From assembly GCF_029504395.1 (NCBI RefSeq), contig NZ_JAQFIF010000008.1, positions 62,001 to 126,000 of the forward strand: a DNA stretch of 64,000 nt. Direction: 5' to 3'. This DNA is from Arthrobacter sp. ES3-54 (GTDB lineage: Bacteria; Actinomycetota; Actinomycetes; Actinomycetales; Micrococcaceae). Within the stretch, counting starts at the first letter, position 1, and each line of letters starts with the position of its first letter. Under the pieces are notes generated by a model, which did no database searches, was not told where the DNA came from, and saw only the letters and a program-made list of their open reading frames with translations. The translations under genes were made by a program, and so were the position numbers. Below are positions 45,783 through 54,541 of this stretch, in pieces.

Positions 45783-46511
45783 ATGAAGATCGCAGTCATC
45801 GGCGGTACCGGGCTGATCGGGTCCCAGGTCGTCAAGAACCTGAACGCCGCCGGGCACCAGGCGGTACCCCACTCGCAATCCACCGGCATCGACGTCATCA
45901 GCGGCCAGGGACTGCACGAGGCGGTGGCGGGAGCCGACGTCGTCGTCAACCTGACAAACTCCCCGACCTTCGACGAAGCCTCCCCAGCCTTCTTCCAGAC
46001 CTCGATGGACAACCTTCTGGCTGCGGCCCAGAAGGGCGGCGTCGGCCACTTCGTCATCCTCTCAATCGTCGGCACGGACCAAGTGCCGGAGCTGGACTAC
46101 TACCGGGCCAAGTCGCTCCAGGAGGACATCCTCGCGGCCGGGCCGATCCCCTACTCGATCGTCCGGGCTACGCAGTTCATGGAGTTCATGGACGCCGTCC
46201 TGTCCTGGACCGCCGACGGCGACACTGTCCGGTTGCCCGCCACACCGATCCAGCCGATCGCCTCCAAGGACGTGGCCAATGCGGTGGCGGAGGTCGCCGC
46301 GGGCGCCCCGCTGAATGGCATCCGCAACATCGCCGGCCCCGAGATCTTCACCCTGGACGAGCTGGGCCGGATCACCCTGTCCCACAAGGGCGACAAGCGG
46401 ACCATCGTCACCGACCCCACCGCCGGCATGTTCGCCGTCGTCAAGGGCGACGTCCTCACCGACAAGGACGCCCACCTCGCCGCCACCCGCTACACCGACT
46501 GGCTCTCCTGA
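45783..46511 (+). CDS. NmrA-like NAD(P)-binding protein
   Basis: A 242-aa atypical SDR: MKIAVIGGTGLIGSQVVKNL with the GGTGxxG nucleotide loop, ADVVVNLTNSPTFD, HFVILSIVGTDQVPELDYYR, AKSLQED and IPYSIVRATQFMEF. Such proteins act as NADPH sensors or reductases of small molecules. ATG 45783 follows AAAGGCATG. It is 100 bases downstream of the nitroreductase on the same strand and probably belongs to the same redox block. Confidence 0.88.
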   Translation: MKIAVIGGTGLIGSQVVKNLNAAGHQAVPHSQSTGIDVISGQGLHEAVAGADVVVNLTNSPTFDEASPAFFQTSMDNLLAAAQKGGVGHFVILSIVGTDQVPELDYYRAKSLQEDILAAGPIPYSIVRATQFMEFMDAVLSWTADGDTVRLPATPIQPIASKDVANAVAEVAAGAPLNGIRNIAGPEIFTLDELGRITLSHKGDKRTIVTDPTAGMFAVVKGDVLTDKDAHLAATRYTDWLS

Positions 46512-46570
46512 CTCGCCTCAAGGCCCTCACACCCGAGATCGTCGACGCAGCACGCAAGACCCTCCTCATC

Positions 46571-46675
46571 GGCCACTGAGCACTGCGAAAAACAGGCCAA
46601 ATACTGCTGCGATTCACAACCGTCGCAGCAGTCGCTCGATCGGTGAGACGTCTCATATCCCTAGGGTTATGAGGC
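46571..46675. repeat. Composite border repeat, matching 54542-54623
   Basis: Shared words in order with the 54.5 kb copy are ggccact, then tactgctgcgattcacaac (ttaccgctgcgactcacac there), then a GTCTCATA-CCC palindrome (46640-46675: gtctcatatccc, TA, gggttatgaggc). The palindrome with a two-base core looks like a serine-recombinase crossover site. It sits directly left of the IS256 element. Confidence 0.6.
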
Positions 46676-46699
46676 GCGAGATGGGACTGTCCGATTTTC

Positions 46700-48026
46700 G
46701 GTGGATCCGCGGTTGGCATTTAGTTGATTCTTCCGTCGAAGCTAATGGCGAAGGCATTTAGAGCCGGCTTCCATCGTGAGGCCCATCGTGCCCTGCCTTT
46801 GCCGGTGGGGTCCAGTGCGCGGGTCGCCAGGTACAGGCATTTCAGGGCTGCCTGCTCGGTGGGGAAATGGCCCCTGGCCCTAACCGCGCGCCGGTAGCGG
46901 GCGTTGAGGGATTCGATGGCGTTGGTGCTGCAGATGACCCGCCGGATTTCCACGTCATAGTCCAAAAACGGCACGAACTCGCTCCAGGCGTTCTCCCACA
47001 GCCGGGTGACCGCCGGGTACTGCCTGCCCCACTTCGTCGAGAACTCCACGAACCGTTCCTTCGCCGCGGCCTCCGACGGTGCCGTGTAGACCGGGCGCAG
47101 ATCCCGTGAGATCTCGTCCCAGTACTGCCGGGCCGCATACCGAAAGGTGTTGCGGATCAGGTGCACGATGCAGGTCTGGACCACGGCCAGCTCCCACACG
47201 GTGTTGATGGCCTCCGGCAGGCCCTTGAGCCCGTCGCAGACCGTGATGCAGACGTCCTCCACGCCGCGGTTCTTGATCTCGGTCAGCACCGAGAGCCAGA
47301 ACTTCGCGCCCTCACCGCCGTCCCCGGCCCACAGCCCGAGGATGTCGCGTTCGCCGTTGACGCTGACACCGATCGCGACGTAAACCGGCCGGTTTGTGAC
47401 CTGACCGTCGCGGACCTTCACGTGGATCGCGTCGATGAACACCACCGGAAAGATCCGGTCCAGCGGCCGGTTCTGCCACTCAGTCATCTCCCCGATGACC
47501 TTCTCGGTGATCCGCGAGATGGTGTCCTTCGAGACCCTGGCACCGAACACGTCGGCGAAGTGCGCGGCGATTTCACCGGTAGTGAGGCCTTTCGCGCTCA
47601 GCGACAACACGATCTCATCCACGCCCGTCAGCCGGCGCCGGCGTTTCTTCACGATCTGCGGATCGAACGTCGACCCGGTGTCCCGCGGCACGTCGATCTC
47701 CACCGGCCCGATCTCGGTCAGCACGGTCTTCGTACGGGTGCCGTTGCGGGAGTTCCCGCTGCCACGTCCGGACACGTCGTGTTTTCCGTATCCGAGGTGT
47801 TCATCCATTTCCGCCTCCAGCGCGGTCTCCAGAACGTTTTTCGTCAGCCGGTTCAACAGCCCGTCCGGACCGACGAGGTCGATGCCCTGCTCTTTGGCCT
47901 GGGCCAGGAGCCGCTGCGCTAACTCTTGCTGATCCATTTCAGTCGCCATGGGATCCATGGTTCCGCTCATGATCGGTCCTCCCCGCCAGGCACCGCCCGG
48001 CGTGTCAGGCCAACCCCGGATCCACC
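46700..48026. mobile_element. IS256-family insertion sequence
   Basis: Terminal inverted repeats ggtggatccgcggttggc (46700-46717) and gccaaccccggatccacc (48009-48026) match at 17 of 18 positions and enclose a single complete transposase gene. No clear 8-9 bp target duplication is visible just outside, so either the ends extend a little further or the copy is old. It is inserted beside the recombination-like element at 46640. Confidence 0.9.
46720..47970 (-). CDS. IS256-family transposase
   Basis: A 416-aa DDE (mutator-type) transposase. The acidic residues are in VVFIDAIHVKVRDG, CITVCDGLKGLPEAI and STNAIESLNARYRRAVRARG. The N-terminal part has the family's LEAEMDEHLGYGKHD and GNSRNGTRTKTVLTEIGPVE. 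Length and motifs are complete, so the element could be active. ATG 47970 follows GGGGAGGACC. The stop is 3 bases from the left inverted repeat. Confidence 0.95.
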   Translation of the reverse strand: MSGTMDPMATEMDQQELAQRLLAQAKEQGIDLVGPDGLLNRLTKNVLETALEAEMDEHLGYGKHDVSGRGSGNSRNGTRTKTVLTEIGPVEIDVPRDTGSTFDPQIVKKRRRRLTGVDEIVLSLSAKGLTTGEIAAHFADVFGARVSKDTISRITEKVIGEMTEWQNRPLDRIFPVVFIDAIHVKVRDGQVTNRPVYVAIGVSVNGERDILGLWAGDGGEGAKFWLSVLTEIKNRGVEDVCITVCDGLKGLPEAINTVWELAVVQTCIVHLIRNTFRYAARQYWDEISRDLRPVYTAPSEAAAKERFVEFSTKWGRQYPAVTRLWENAWSEFVPFLDYDVEIRRVICSTNAIESLNARYRRAVRARGHFPTEQAALKCLYLATRALDPTGKGRARWASRWKPALNAFAISFDGRIN

Positions 48027-48234
48027 GTTATTCGTACACTCCCCGCGAGATATATCAACGGTCGATCTGGAGCAATGATCTAGGGTCTTGATTCAAGTGG
48101 AGCGGTTCAGAGGCAACGTTCGCTGTAGTCGCGACAGCGCTGGAGGTTGGTCCTGCGTCAGCACGTGGCAGTAACGGATGCCTTTCGGACACCGCCCTAC
48201 CTAGAAGCGACGGCCGCGAGTCGCGCACGGAGTG

Positions 48235-48807
48235 TCAGTCTTCGGAGAGGGTGCGCACCACTCGAGCCGGCGAGCCTACAACGACCGTGTCGGCCGGGAC
48301 ATCTTTGGTTACGACGGAGGCTGCGGCCACCACGGCGTTGTCCCCGACGGTGACACCAGGCAGCACTATCGCATTCGACCCGATCCATACATTCCGGCCG
48401 ATGACGATAGGTGCCGGGTGCATGTCAGCTCGTCGGCTCGGGCGAAGATCGTGGTTGAGCGTTGCTAGGACAACGTTGTGCCCGATGAGGCTTCCGTCGC
48501 CAATCGTGACGCCGCCCTGGTCTTGGAACTTGCAGCCCGAATTGATGAATATCCCTTTGCCCAAGGCGATGTTCCTTCCGAAGTCGGAGTAAAACGGCGG
48601 GAATAGCGTCACTGACTCGTCGATTGTGGAGCCGGTCAGCTCTGACAGCAGTTGCCGCAACCGCTGCGGGTCTTGATATCCACCGTTCATCTCGGCCGTG
48701 ATCCTCAGAGCCTCCTGGCTGGCGTCGTGCATGACGCTGTGGAGGGGCGAGGCGCCATCGATGGTGGTGCCTGCGTTCAGGGTTGCAAGCAGATCGTTGA
48801 GGTCCAT
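48235..48807 (-). CDS. Sugar O-acetyltransferase (left-handed beta-helix)
   Basis: A 190-aa maltose/galactoside-type acetyltransferase: TLFPPFYSDFGRNIALGKGI, FINSGCKFQDQGGVTIGDGS, hexapeptide repeats such as IGRNVWIGSNAIVLPGVTVG, and the active-site His in LATLNHDL. It moves acetyl from acetyl-CoA to a sugar or similar hydroxyl. ATG 48807 follows GGAAGGA; the long upstream open frame has no ribosome site. First of a leftward series of redox and uptake genes to 53 kb. Confidence 0.88.
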   Translation of the reverse strand: MDLNDLLATLNAGTTIDGASPLHSVMHDASQEALRITAEMNGGYQDPQRLRQLLSELTGSTIDESVTLFPPFYSDFGRNIALGKGIFINSGCKFQDQGGVTIGDGSLIGHNVVLATLNHDLRPSRRADMHPAPIVIGRNVWIGSNAIVLPGVTVGDNAVVAAASVVTKDVPADTVVVGSPARVVRTLSED

Positions 48808-49125
48808 GCTGGGGTCCTTCCGAGTGACCGTAGAGTGATTTGAGCCCTTAGAACTCAAGAATCGGGCTGCCTCATATTTGGCGCAAAAAAGTGTTGAGCG
48901 CAATATGAGGTCGGGCGTGACCGGTGGGTCTTTTCGTGGGTCGAGGCTTGTGGACGGCGCGGGGTGGGCAGCAGCCTGCTCGATGAGTTGCTTGCTCTTC
49001 TGCATGATGCCGTCGACGGAGTCATCGCCGGCGGGGAGCCGTACTCGTGTTGCAGACACGAAGTATTGATGCGGCAGGAATGACGGGGGGCAGACGTTGC
49101 TGCCGCATCCCGTCGCGCTCTTTGT
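48808..49125. other. Gap with open frame but no recognised gene
   Basis: About 318 bases between two leftward genes. The minus strand stays open in the acetyltransferase frame up to 49059 (reading RLPAGDDSVDGIMQKSKQLI), but without ribosome site or family resemblance. It may be a remnant of a deleted gene. Confidence 0.4.
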
Positions 49126-50145
49126 TTAGAGTGCGATAAGCACTTTAAGGGCTTCGCGATCATCCATGGCCCGGTAACCGTCCGAGGTGCTATCGAGACC
49201 GATGGTGCGGTCGAAGACACGGCCCGGGTTCACACTTCCATCGAGGATGCCGGGAAGTAGCTCGTCGATGTAGGCGCGAACGGGCGCGGGACCGCCATTG
49301 AGGGTGATGTTGCGGCCGAAGAGGCTTCCGAAACCGACGGGCGCTTCTTCGTACTGGGGAACGCCGACTCGGCTTATGACACCGCCAGAGCGGACGATGC
49401 CGACGGCTTGGTCGTACGCCGGGCGGTGACCGACGGCCTCGAGTACTTTGGGGGCGCCACCGTAGGTGAGGTCTCGGACGATGGCGATGCCCTCGTCGCC
49501 GCGTTCTGAGACAACATGTGTGGCGCCGAATTCGCGGCCGAGGTCGGTGCGCGCCTGGTGGCGTCCCATCAGGATGATGTTTTCTGCACCGAGCTGTTTC
49601 GCAGACAGGACCGCGAGAAGTCCGACGGCTCCGTCGCCGATGACCGCGACGGTATCGCCGGCGGTCACCTTCGCCATTTTTGCGGCGTGGTAGCCGGTGC
49701 CGTACACGTCGGCGAGGGTGAGAAGCGACGGGAGCAGTTCCGAGTCGGTATCGACGGGCAGGATAACGAGAGTTCCGTCAGCTAAAGGGACACGAATGAG
49801 TTCGGCCTGCGCGGCGGAGAAGAATCCGACGTGAACGCACGCGGTCTGGAAGCCTGCACGGCAGAACTCGCACGTGTTGTCCTGGAAGGAGAAGGATGCG
49901 ACGACCAGGTCGCCCTTTTTGACCGTGGTTACCTCGGAGCCGGTGTCTTCGACGAGGCCGAGGAACTCGTGCCCCATCTGGGTGCCTTGCTCCGAAACGG
50001 GGAGGTCGTGGTAGGGGTGAAGGTCGCTGCCGCAGACGCAGGTGCGGACGATGCGGACGATCGCGTCGGTGGGCTGCTGAATCGTGGGGTCGGGAATGGT
50101 CTCGACGCGGACATCTCCGGCGCCGTACATGAGTGCTGCACGCAT
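49126..50145 (-). CDS. Zinc-dependent alcohol dehydrogenase-like protein
   Basis: A 339-aa medium-chain dehydrogenase: MRAALMYGAGDVRVETIPDP at the start, catalytic zinc ligands in CVCGSDLHPYHD and MGHEFLGLVEDTG, and NAD(P) loop VAVIGDGAVGLLAVLSAKQL. The structural-zinc lobe is reduced: only two or three of the usual four Cys are seen (NTCEFCRAGFQTAC). The substrate is unknown. It heads a series with a cupin and a carboxymuconolactone decarboxylase-like protein, a common set for stress-type redox operons. Confidence 0.88.
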   Translation of the reverse strand: MRAALMYGAGDVRVETIPDPTIQQPTDAIVRIVRTCVCGSDLHPYHDLPVSEQGTQMGHEFLGLVEDTGSEVTTVKKGDLVVASFSFQDNTCEFCRAGFQTACVHVGFFSAAQAELIRVPLADGTLVILPVDTDSELLPSLLTLADVYGTGYHAAKMAKVTAGDTVAVIGDGAVGLLAVLSAKQLGAENIILMGRHQARTDLGREFGATHVVSERGDEGIAIVRDLTYGGAPKVLEAVGHRPAYDQAVGIVRSGGVISRVGVPQYEEAPVGFGSLFGRNITLNGGPAPVRAYIDELLPGILDGSVNPGRVFDRTIGLDSTSDGYRAMDDREALKVLIAL

Positions 50146-50189
50146 AGTGTTTGTTCCTTTTCAGAGTTAGTGAGTCAGAGCGGGGCTGC

Positions 50190-50591
50190 TCAGCGGCCTT
50201 CGAACTCGTCGTCGGTGATCTGCTCGCCCCACCAGGAGGCGATGTCGGCGCCGTCGTCGGCTTCCAGGAGCACGATGTGTTCCATGAACATGCCGGGGGC
50301 TGCTGCGTGCCAGTGCTCTTCGCCGGGGGGCGTGTAGAGGGTCTGGCCGGGGTGGACTTCGATGATGTTGCCGGCGCGGTCGCCGAACCGGGCGATGCCG
50401 TCAGTGACGTGCAGGTACTGGCCGCGTGCGTGGGAGTGCCAGGCGGTGCGGGCCCCTGGCTGGAAGCGTACCTTCGCCATTGTCGCGCGCTGCTCGGGTC
50501 CGTGCGGTGCTGCGATGACGTCGAGCCACACTCCGCCGGGGAACTGTGCTTCCGGGTTCAGGATGGTCTCGCGCTGGGGTTCGATGATCAT
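50190..50591 (-). CDS. Cupin-domain protein
   Basis: A 133-aa single cupin: TMAKVRFQPGARTAWHSHAR then GQYLHVTDG carries motif 1 (two His and, as in the family, a Glu/Gln position), and HPGQTLYTPPGEEHWHAAAP motif 2. It starts MIIEPQRETILNPEAQFPGG, typical of the cupin usually found next to carboxymuconolactone decarboxylase-like proteins. GGAAAAATC precedes the ATG. Metal-binding fold, reaction unknown. Confidence 0.88.
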   Translation of the reverse strand: MIIEPQRETILNPEAQFPGGVWLDVIAAPHGPEQRATMAKVRFQPGARTAWHSHARGQYLHVTDGIARFGDRAGNIIEVHPGQTLYTPPGEEHWHAAAPGMFMEHIVLLEADDGADIASWWGEQITDDEFEGR

Positions 50592-50614
50592 GATTTTTCC
50601 TTTTCGGCGGGGTG

Positions 50615-50932
50615 TTACTTGAGGATGCGCTGGGCGAGGGTGAGGGCGGAGACGGCGCGGGGCCAGCCGGCGTAGAACGCGACGTGGGTGATCTCCTCGA
50701 TGATCTCCTCCTTTGTGAGCCCGTTGGCAATTCCCATCGGCATGTGTGCTTCGAGCTGCTCGATGTTGCCGGCCGAGACGAGGCTGCTGATGGTGATCAA
50801 GCTCCGGTCACGGCGAGACAGTTCGGGCCTTGACCAGACCTGCCCGAAGAGCACGTCGTCGGTGAGGGATACGAAGGTAGGGGCGAAGTCGCCCATCATC
50901 TTCTGCATAGGGGTCTGTTCGTTGTCGGTCAT
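50615..50932 (-). CDS. Carboxymuconolactone decarboxylase-like protein
   Basis: A 105-aa all-helical AhpD/CMD fold protein: GQVWSRPELSRRDRSLITIS, SLVSAGNIEQLEAHMPMGIA, NGLTKEEIIEEITHVAFYAG and WPRAVSALTLAQ. The usual redox CxxC of AhpD is absent, so a peroxidase role is unlikely. It is usually found with the neighbouring cupin and SDR genes, as here. GGAGT precedes the ATG. Confidence 0.9.
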   Translation of the reverse strand: MTDNEQTPMQKMMGDFAPTFVSLTDDVLFGQVWSRPELSRRDRSLITISSLVSAGNIEQLEAHMPMGIANGLTKEEIIEEITHVAFYAGWPRAVSALTLAQRILK

Positions 50933-50967
50933 GGTCGTGACTCCTTCTATTGGTGTGGCGTGGGTAT

Positions 50968-51054
50968 TCAGGAGATGAGGATGCCGCCGTCGACGACGAC
51001 GATGCTGCCGGTCATGTAGCTGGCGGCGTTGCTGGCCAGGAACAGGGCGACGTT
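50968..51054 (-). pseudogene. C-terminal remnant of a short-chain dehydrogenase
   Basis: The minus strand reads NVALFLASNAASYMTGSIVV, VDGGILIS and stop, the unmistakable last 28 residues of a classical SDR (FLAS..ASY.TG....DGG). Nothing of the catalytic core is left; the sequence upstream is unrelated and a new intact SDR gene follows. It is a deletion scar. Confidence 0.8.
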
Positions 51055-51088
51055 GGTTTTTCCGTTTCAGGATTGTGCGTGGCTTGGT

Positions 51089-51766
51089 TTAGCGGCCGTC
51101 GAAGATGGTCTCGACGTCCCACTCCCCGGTGGGCTGGCTGTGGAGCTGCCAGTAGGCGTCGGCGATCAGCTCGGGGGCCAGGGCGGTGCCGGGCTCGATC
51201 GACCCGGCGACGGTCACTCCGGCCGCGTGTACCCCGGCCTCTTGCAGTTCGTCGTGCAGCAGTGAGGTCACCGAGCGGAGTGCGGCCTTGCCGATCGATA
51301 AGGAGGCGTACTCGGCGTGCGGGTAGAGAGAGAGCCCCCCGCCGGTAACCAGGAACGTGCCTTCACCGGCTGCGCGCATTGCGGGCGTGAACACCTGCGC
51401 GGTCGTGACCGCTCCCAGAACGTTGACGGTGAGGGCGCTTAACAGGTAGTCGGTGTCGCTGGTCAGAATGCTGTCCTGGACCAGGGCGGCAGCGTTGTAG
51501 ATGACGACGCTCGGTGTGACTCGCTCGGCGAGTGTCTCAAGTGCGGAGCGGCAGGCGCCTGCGTCGGCGGTATCAGCGGTCACCGTGTCGACGGTTAGGC
51601 CTTCGCCGCGGAGATCGTCCGCGGTGGCCGCTAGGTTCTGCTCGTTTCGGGCGATGAGGGTGAGGGCGAAGCCCTCACGGCCGAATCGTCGCGCGAGTGC
51701 GGCGCCGAGGCCGGGGCCGGCTCCGATGACGAGTGCGTTCTTCTGCGTGGGTGCGGTGTCTGTCAT
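51089..51766 (-). CDS. SDR-family oxidoreductase
   Basis: A 225-aa protein with the Rossmann loop ALVIGAGPGLGAALARRFGR (a GxGxGxG variant of TGxxxGxG), VVIYNAAALVQDSIL in place of the usual NAG motif, and YPHAEYASLSIGKAALRSV holding a Tyr and the Lys of the active site (spacing Y-x(6)-K, unlike the usual Y-x(3)-K). It is shorter than classical SDRs at the C-terminus. Substrate unknown. Part of the leftward block ended by the acetyltransferase gene. Confidence 0.85.
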   Translation of the reverse strand: MTDTAPTQKNALVIGAGPGLGAALARRFGREGFALTLIARNEQNLAATADDLRGEGLTVDTVTADTADAGACRSALETLAERVTPSVVIYNAAALVQDSILTSDTDYLLSALTVNVLGAVTTAQVFTPAMRAAGEGTFLVTGGGLSLYPHAEYASLSIGKAALRSVTSLLHDELQEAGVHAAGVTVAGSIEPGTALAPELIADAYWQLHSQPTGEWDVETIFDGR

Positions 51767-51807
51767 GGGTGTTCTCCTGGGTGGGTGGTGGTCGTGATCA
51801 GTCGGGT

Positions 51808-53022
51808 CTAGTGAGCGGCTCGGGCGCGGTGAGCGGCGTAGCCGGTGAGGCTGATGGCCGCCAGGATGAGCAGCGCTGCCAGCACGATCAGGAGCACGGG
51901 GAAGCTCAGGCCGAGCCCGCTGGTGAGTGGGCCGATGCTGGCGCCGAGGAACAGGACGAACCCGTTCACGGCCATGCCGCCGGCACGGTGAGGGGCGCTT
52001 GCTTCACCGAACAGGCTGATCATCGACGACACGGCCAGCGAGATCCCGGCGACGAACACGAGGCTAGCCGCGGCTGTTCCGACGAGGTTTGCTGAGAGGA
52101 GCGCTTCGAGCAGCAGTCCCACGGCTCCGATGACAACTCCGGCGCGGGCGATCGCTGCGAGGCTCCAGCGCCGGGCGAGTGGGCCGACGAGGAGCGTGGC
52201 GAACATGCCGGGCAGCGCGACGAGGCGAAGGAGCATGGTCTGGGAGGAGCCGAGCCCAAGGGCACTCAGGTGGCTTCCGAGCGCGCTATACATTGCGACG
52301 AAACTCAGCAGCAGCGTGACGTGCGCCGCACACAGCAGCAGCACGGTGGGACGTCTCACGAGCCGAAGAGACGCGGCAAACTGGGTCAGCACACCGCCGC
52401 CACTCTTTGGTGCGCGCGGCTCTTTGATGATCAGAGCGATTACGACCGTGAGCACGAGGAGCGCGGCTCCGCTGATGATGAAGACCCAGCTCCAGCCGAA
52501 CCCCTGGGCGACCGTGGACGCGTAGAGCTGCCCCAGGATCCCGGATACCAGGAACGACGTCGAAACTGCACCGATCGCGGTTGCACGCATCCGTGGGCTC
52601 GTCGCGACCGCCATGTAGGCAAGGGCAGTGGGCGGGAAGCTCGCCGCGGCGAAGCCTTGGAATCCGCGGAGCACGGCGAGCACCAGCACTGAAGTGGCGA
52701 AAGCGCAGGCGACGGTCAGCAGCACCAGTGCGGCGAGGCCGATGACCATCACCCGCTTGTTGCCGAGACGATCTGCCAGCGGGCCCCAGATGAGGAAGCC
52801 GACCGCGTAGCAGAGGCCATAGACCGTGGACAGGGCGAAGGTCACGCTTCCGCCGAGCTGCTCGCCCACCGGGCCGGCGAGGGGGATGGCGGCGTAGAGC
52901 TGGGTCAGCACGAGCACGGCGGTGCCGATTAGCAGCAGCACGCGACCAAGCGATGCGCTGTGAACGGGCGCGACGGTACCGTCCGGTGCAGTCGCATTCG
53001 GGTTGTGCGTAGTCTGTGACAT
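51808..53022 (-). CDS. MFS transporter (drug/sugar efflux type)
   Basis: A 404-aa protein with about twelve hydrophobic segments. The loop between helices 2 and 3, GPLADRLGNKRVMVIG, is the MFS motif. YGLCYAVGFLIWG and FQGFAAASFPPTALAYMAVA are typical of the AraJ/YnfM-like efflux group. It is divergent from a TetR regulator with two matching palindromes in between, so it is probably repressed by it and induced by its substrate. Confidence 0.9.
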   Translation of the reverse strand: MSQTTHNPNATAPDGTVAPVHSASLGRVLLLIGTAVLVLTQLYAAIPLAGPVGEQLGGSVTFALSTVYGLCYAVGFLIWGPLADRLGNKRVMVIGLAALVLLTVACAFATSVLVLAVLRGFQGFAAASFPPTALAYMAVATSPRMRATAIGAVSTSFLVSGILGQLYASTVAQGFGWSWVFIISGAALLVLTVVIALIIKEPRAPKSGGGVLTQFAASLRLVRRPTVLLLCAAHVTLLLSFVAMYSALGSHLSALGLGSSQTMLLRLVALPGMFATLLVGPLARRWSLAAIARAGVVIGAVGLLLEALLSANLVGTAAASLVFVAGISLAVSSMISLFGEASAPHRAGGMAVNGFVLFLGASIGPLTSGLGLSFPVLLIVLAALLILAAISLTGYAAHRARAAH

Positions 53023-53029
53023 TCAATCT

Positions 53030-53091
53030 CCAACGTTGACGTTGGTTATCAATGTAGTACCGTTGGAGACAGAAAGCAACGCCAACGTTGG
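53030..53091. promoter_or_regulatory. TetR operators CCAACGTtgACGTTGG and CCAACGTTGG
   Basis: The first is a perfect palindrome around a two-base centre (53030-53045), directly before the MFS start. The second is a perfect 10-bp palindrome (53082-53091) before the TetR start. An additional half-site accgttgg lies between them. The arrangement fits a TetR regulator controlling both divergent promoters. Confidence 0.8.
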
Positions 53092-53110
53092 AAAATGTGA
53101 GGGAGCTGTC

Positions 53111-53731
53111 ATGGCCTGGGATGTCGAAGGCACGAAGCGCAAGATCTTGGATGCTGCGACGCAGGAGTTCGCGGAGAAAGGGCCAGACGGCACGACGATC
53201 GAGCGGATCGCCCTGCTGGCCAAGGTGAACAAGGAGCGCGTATACAACTACTTCGGTGGCAAATCTGAACTGTTCGCACAGGTGCTGCGAGAGCAGCTCG
53301 CCGTCGCCGCCCAGACCGTGTCCCTGGTGTCGGCAGAGCCCTCCGCGGTGAGTGAGTATGCGGGACGGTTGTTCGACTACCACCGTCAGAATCCGGCGCT
53401 TGTTCGCCTCCTGCTGTGGGAGGCGCTGGCCTACCCCGAGGAGGTACCCGAAGAGCACCTGCGACGCGACAGCTATGGCGTGAAAACGGCGGTCTTCGAA
53501 GCCGGCCAGAACGACGGCACACTGACCGGGTCCATCCCTCCGGACGTGATGAACTTCCTCCTCCTCGCCGTCGCCGGCTACTGGGCAGCCCTACCGCAGG
53601 TGGCCCGGATGATCACCGACACCAACGCGAACGACGTGGACGAGACCGCCCGTCGGCGGACCGGTGTCGTGGAGGCCGCACGGCGCCTCACCGCGACCGA
53701 CTCACCGAATCTCATCCAGGAGACCTCATGA
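53111..53731 (+). CDS. TetR-family transcriptional regulator
   Basis: A 206-aa regulator: TKRKILDAATQEFAEKGPDG then TTIERIALLAKVNKERVYNY and FGGKSELFAQVL form the TetR helix-turn-helix; the rest is the ligand-binding helical domain. I chose ATG 53111 after GAGGGAG; a longer frame from 53003 would include both operators. It is divergent from the MFS gene and its stop overlaps the following SDR start (ATGA). Confidence 0.9.
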   Translation: MAWDVEGTKRKILDAATQEFAEKGPDGTTIERIALLAKVNKERVYNYFGGKSELFAQVLREQLAVAAQTVSLVSAEPSAVSEYAGRLFDYHRQNPALVRLLLWEALAYPEEVPEEHLRRDSYGVKTAVFEAGQNDGTLTGSIPPDVMNFLLLAVAGYWAALPQVARMITDTNANDVDETARRRTGVVEAARRLTATDSPNLIQETS

Positions 53732-54468
53732 GAATTCTCATCACCGGGTCAGCAGACGGGCTCGGACGCGCCGCGGCCGAGACGCTGCTCACCGCAGGGC
53801 ACGACATGGTCGTCCACGCCCGCAACTCCCGCCGCACCGCGACTCTTGACCCGCTCACACGCCGCGGCGCCACGCTCGTCGTCGGCGACTTTACCGACAG
53901 AGAGGCCGTCCATGCGATCGCATCCGAACTCAACGAGCAGCCGCCCCTCGACTCCGTCATCCACAACGCCGGCGTGTGGAGCGGACCTGCGGTCATGCCG
54001 ACCAACATCATCGCGCCCTACCTCCTCACCGCGTTGCTGAACGGGCCGAAACGGCACGTGTACCTCAGCAGCAGCTCCCACTTCGGCGGTCACGCCTCAC
54101 TCAAGGACGTCGACTGGGAGGGCCGCCGGGCGGGATCGTACGAGGACAGCAAGCTGTTCGTCACGACTTTGGCCGTAGCACTGGCGCGCCTGCGCCCCGA
54201 CGTGCTCAGCAACGCCGTCGATCCCGGCTGGGTTCCCACCAGAATGGGCGGGAAAGGCGCTCCCGACGATCTCGAACAGGGCCATCGCACGCAGGAGTGG
54301 CTCGCCACCAGCGACGACAAGGAGGCTCTGACCAGCGGCAGGTACTGGTACCACCGGCAACCACGTCAACCGCATGAAGTAGTCGCCGACGAGGCATTCC
54401 AGGATCGCCTGTTACAAGCACTGGCCAAGGAAACCAGCGTGACTTTGCGAGACCGAGATCAGCGGTAG
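53728..54468 (+). CDS. SDR-family oxidoreductase
   Basis: A 246-aa short-chain dehydrogenase: MRILITGSADGLGRAAAETL with TGxxxGxG, DSVIHNAGVWSGP with NAG, and YEDSKLFVTTLAVALARL with the Y-x(3)-K active site (YEDSK). The end RYWYHRQPRQPHEVVADEAF is typical of a group next to TetR genes. ATGA overlap with TetR shows co-transcription and probably autoregulated expression with the efflux pump. Substrate unknown. Confidence 0.88.
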   Translation: MRILITGSADGLGRAAAETLLTAGHDMVVHARNSRRTATLDPLTRRGATLVVGDFTDREAVHAIASELNEQPPLDSVIHNAGVWSGPAVMPTNIIAPYLLTALLNGPKRHVYLSSSSHFGGHASLKDVDWEGRRAGSYEDSKLFVTTLAVALARLRPDVLSNAVDPGWVPTRMGGKGAPDDLEQGHRTQEWLATSDDKEALTSGRYWYHRQPRQPHEVVADEAFQDRLLQALAKETSVTLRDRDQR

Positions 54469-54541
54469 CAACCACCGCTGCCCCCAGCGCGTCGAGCAAT
54501 GCACTGCAGGTCGCGAAAGCACTGCGCTTAGATGACCGACT

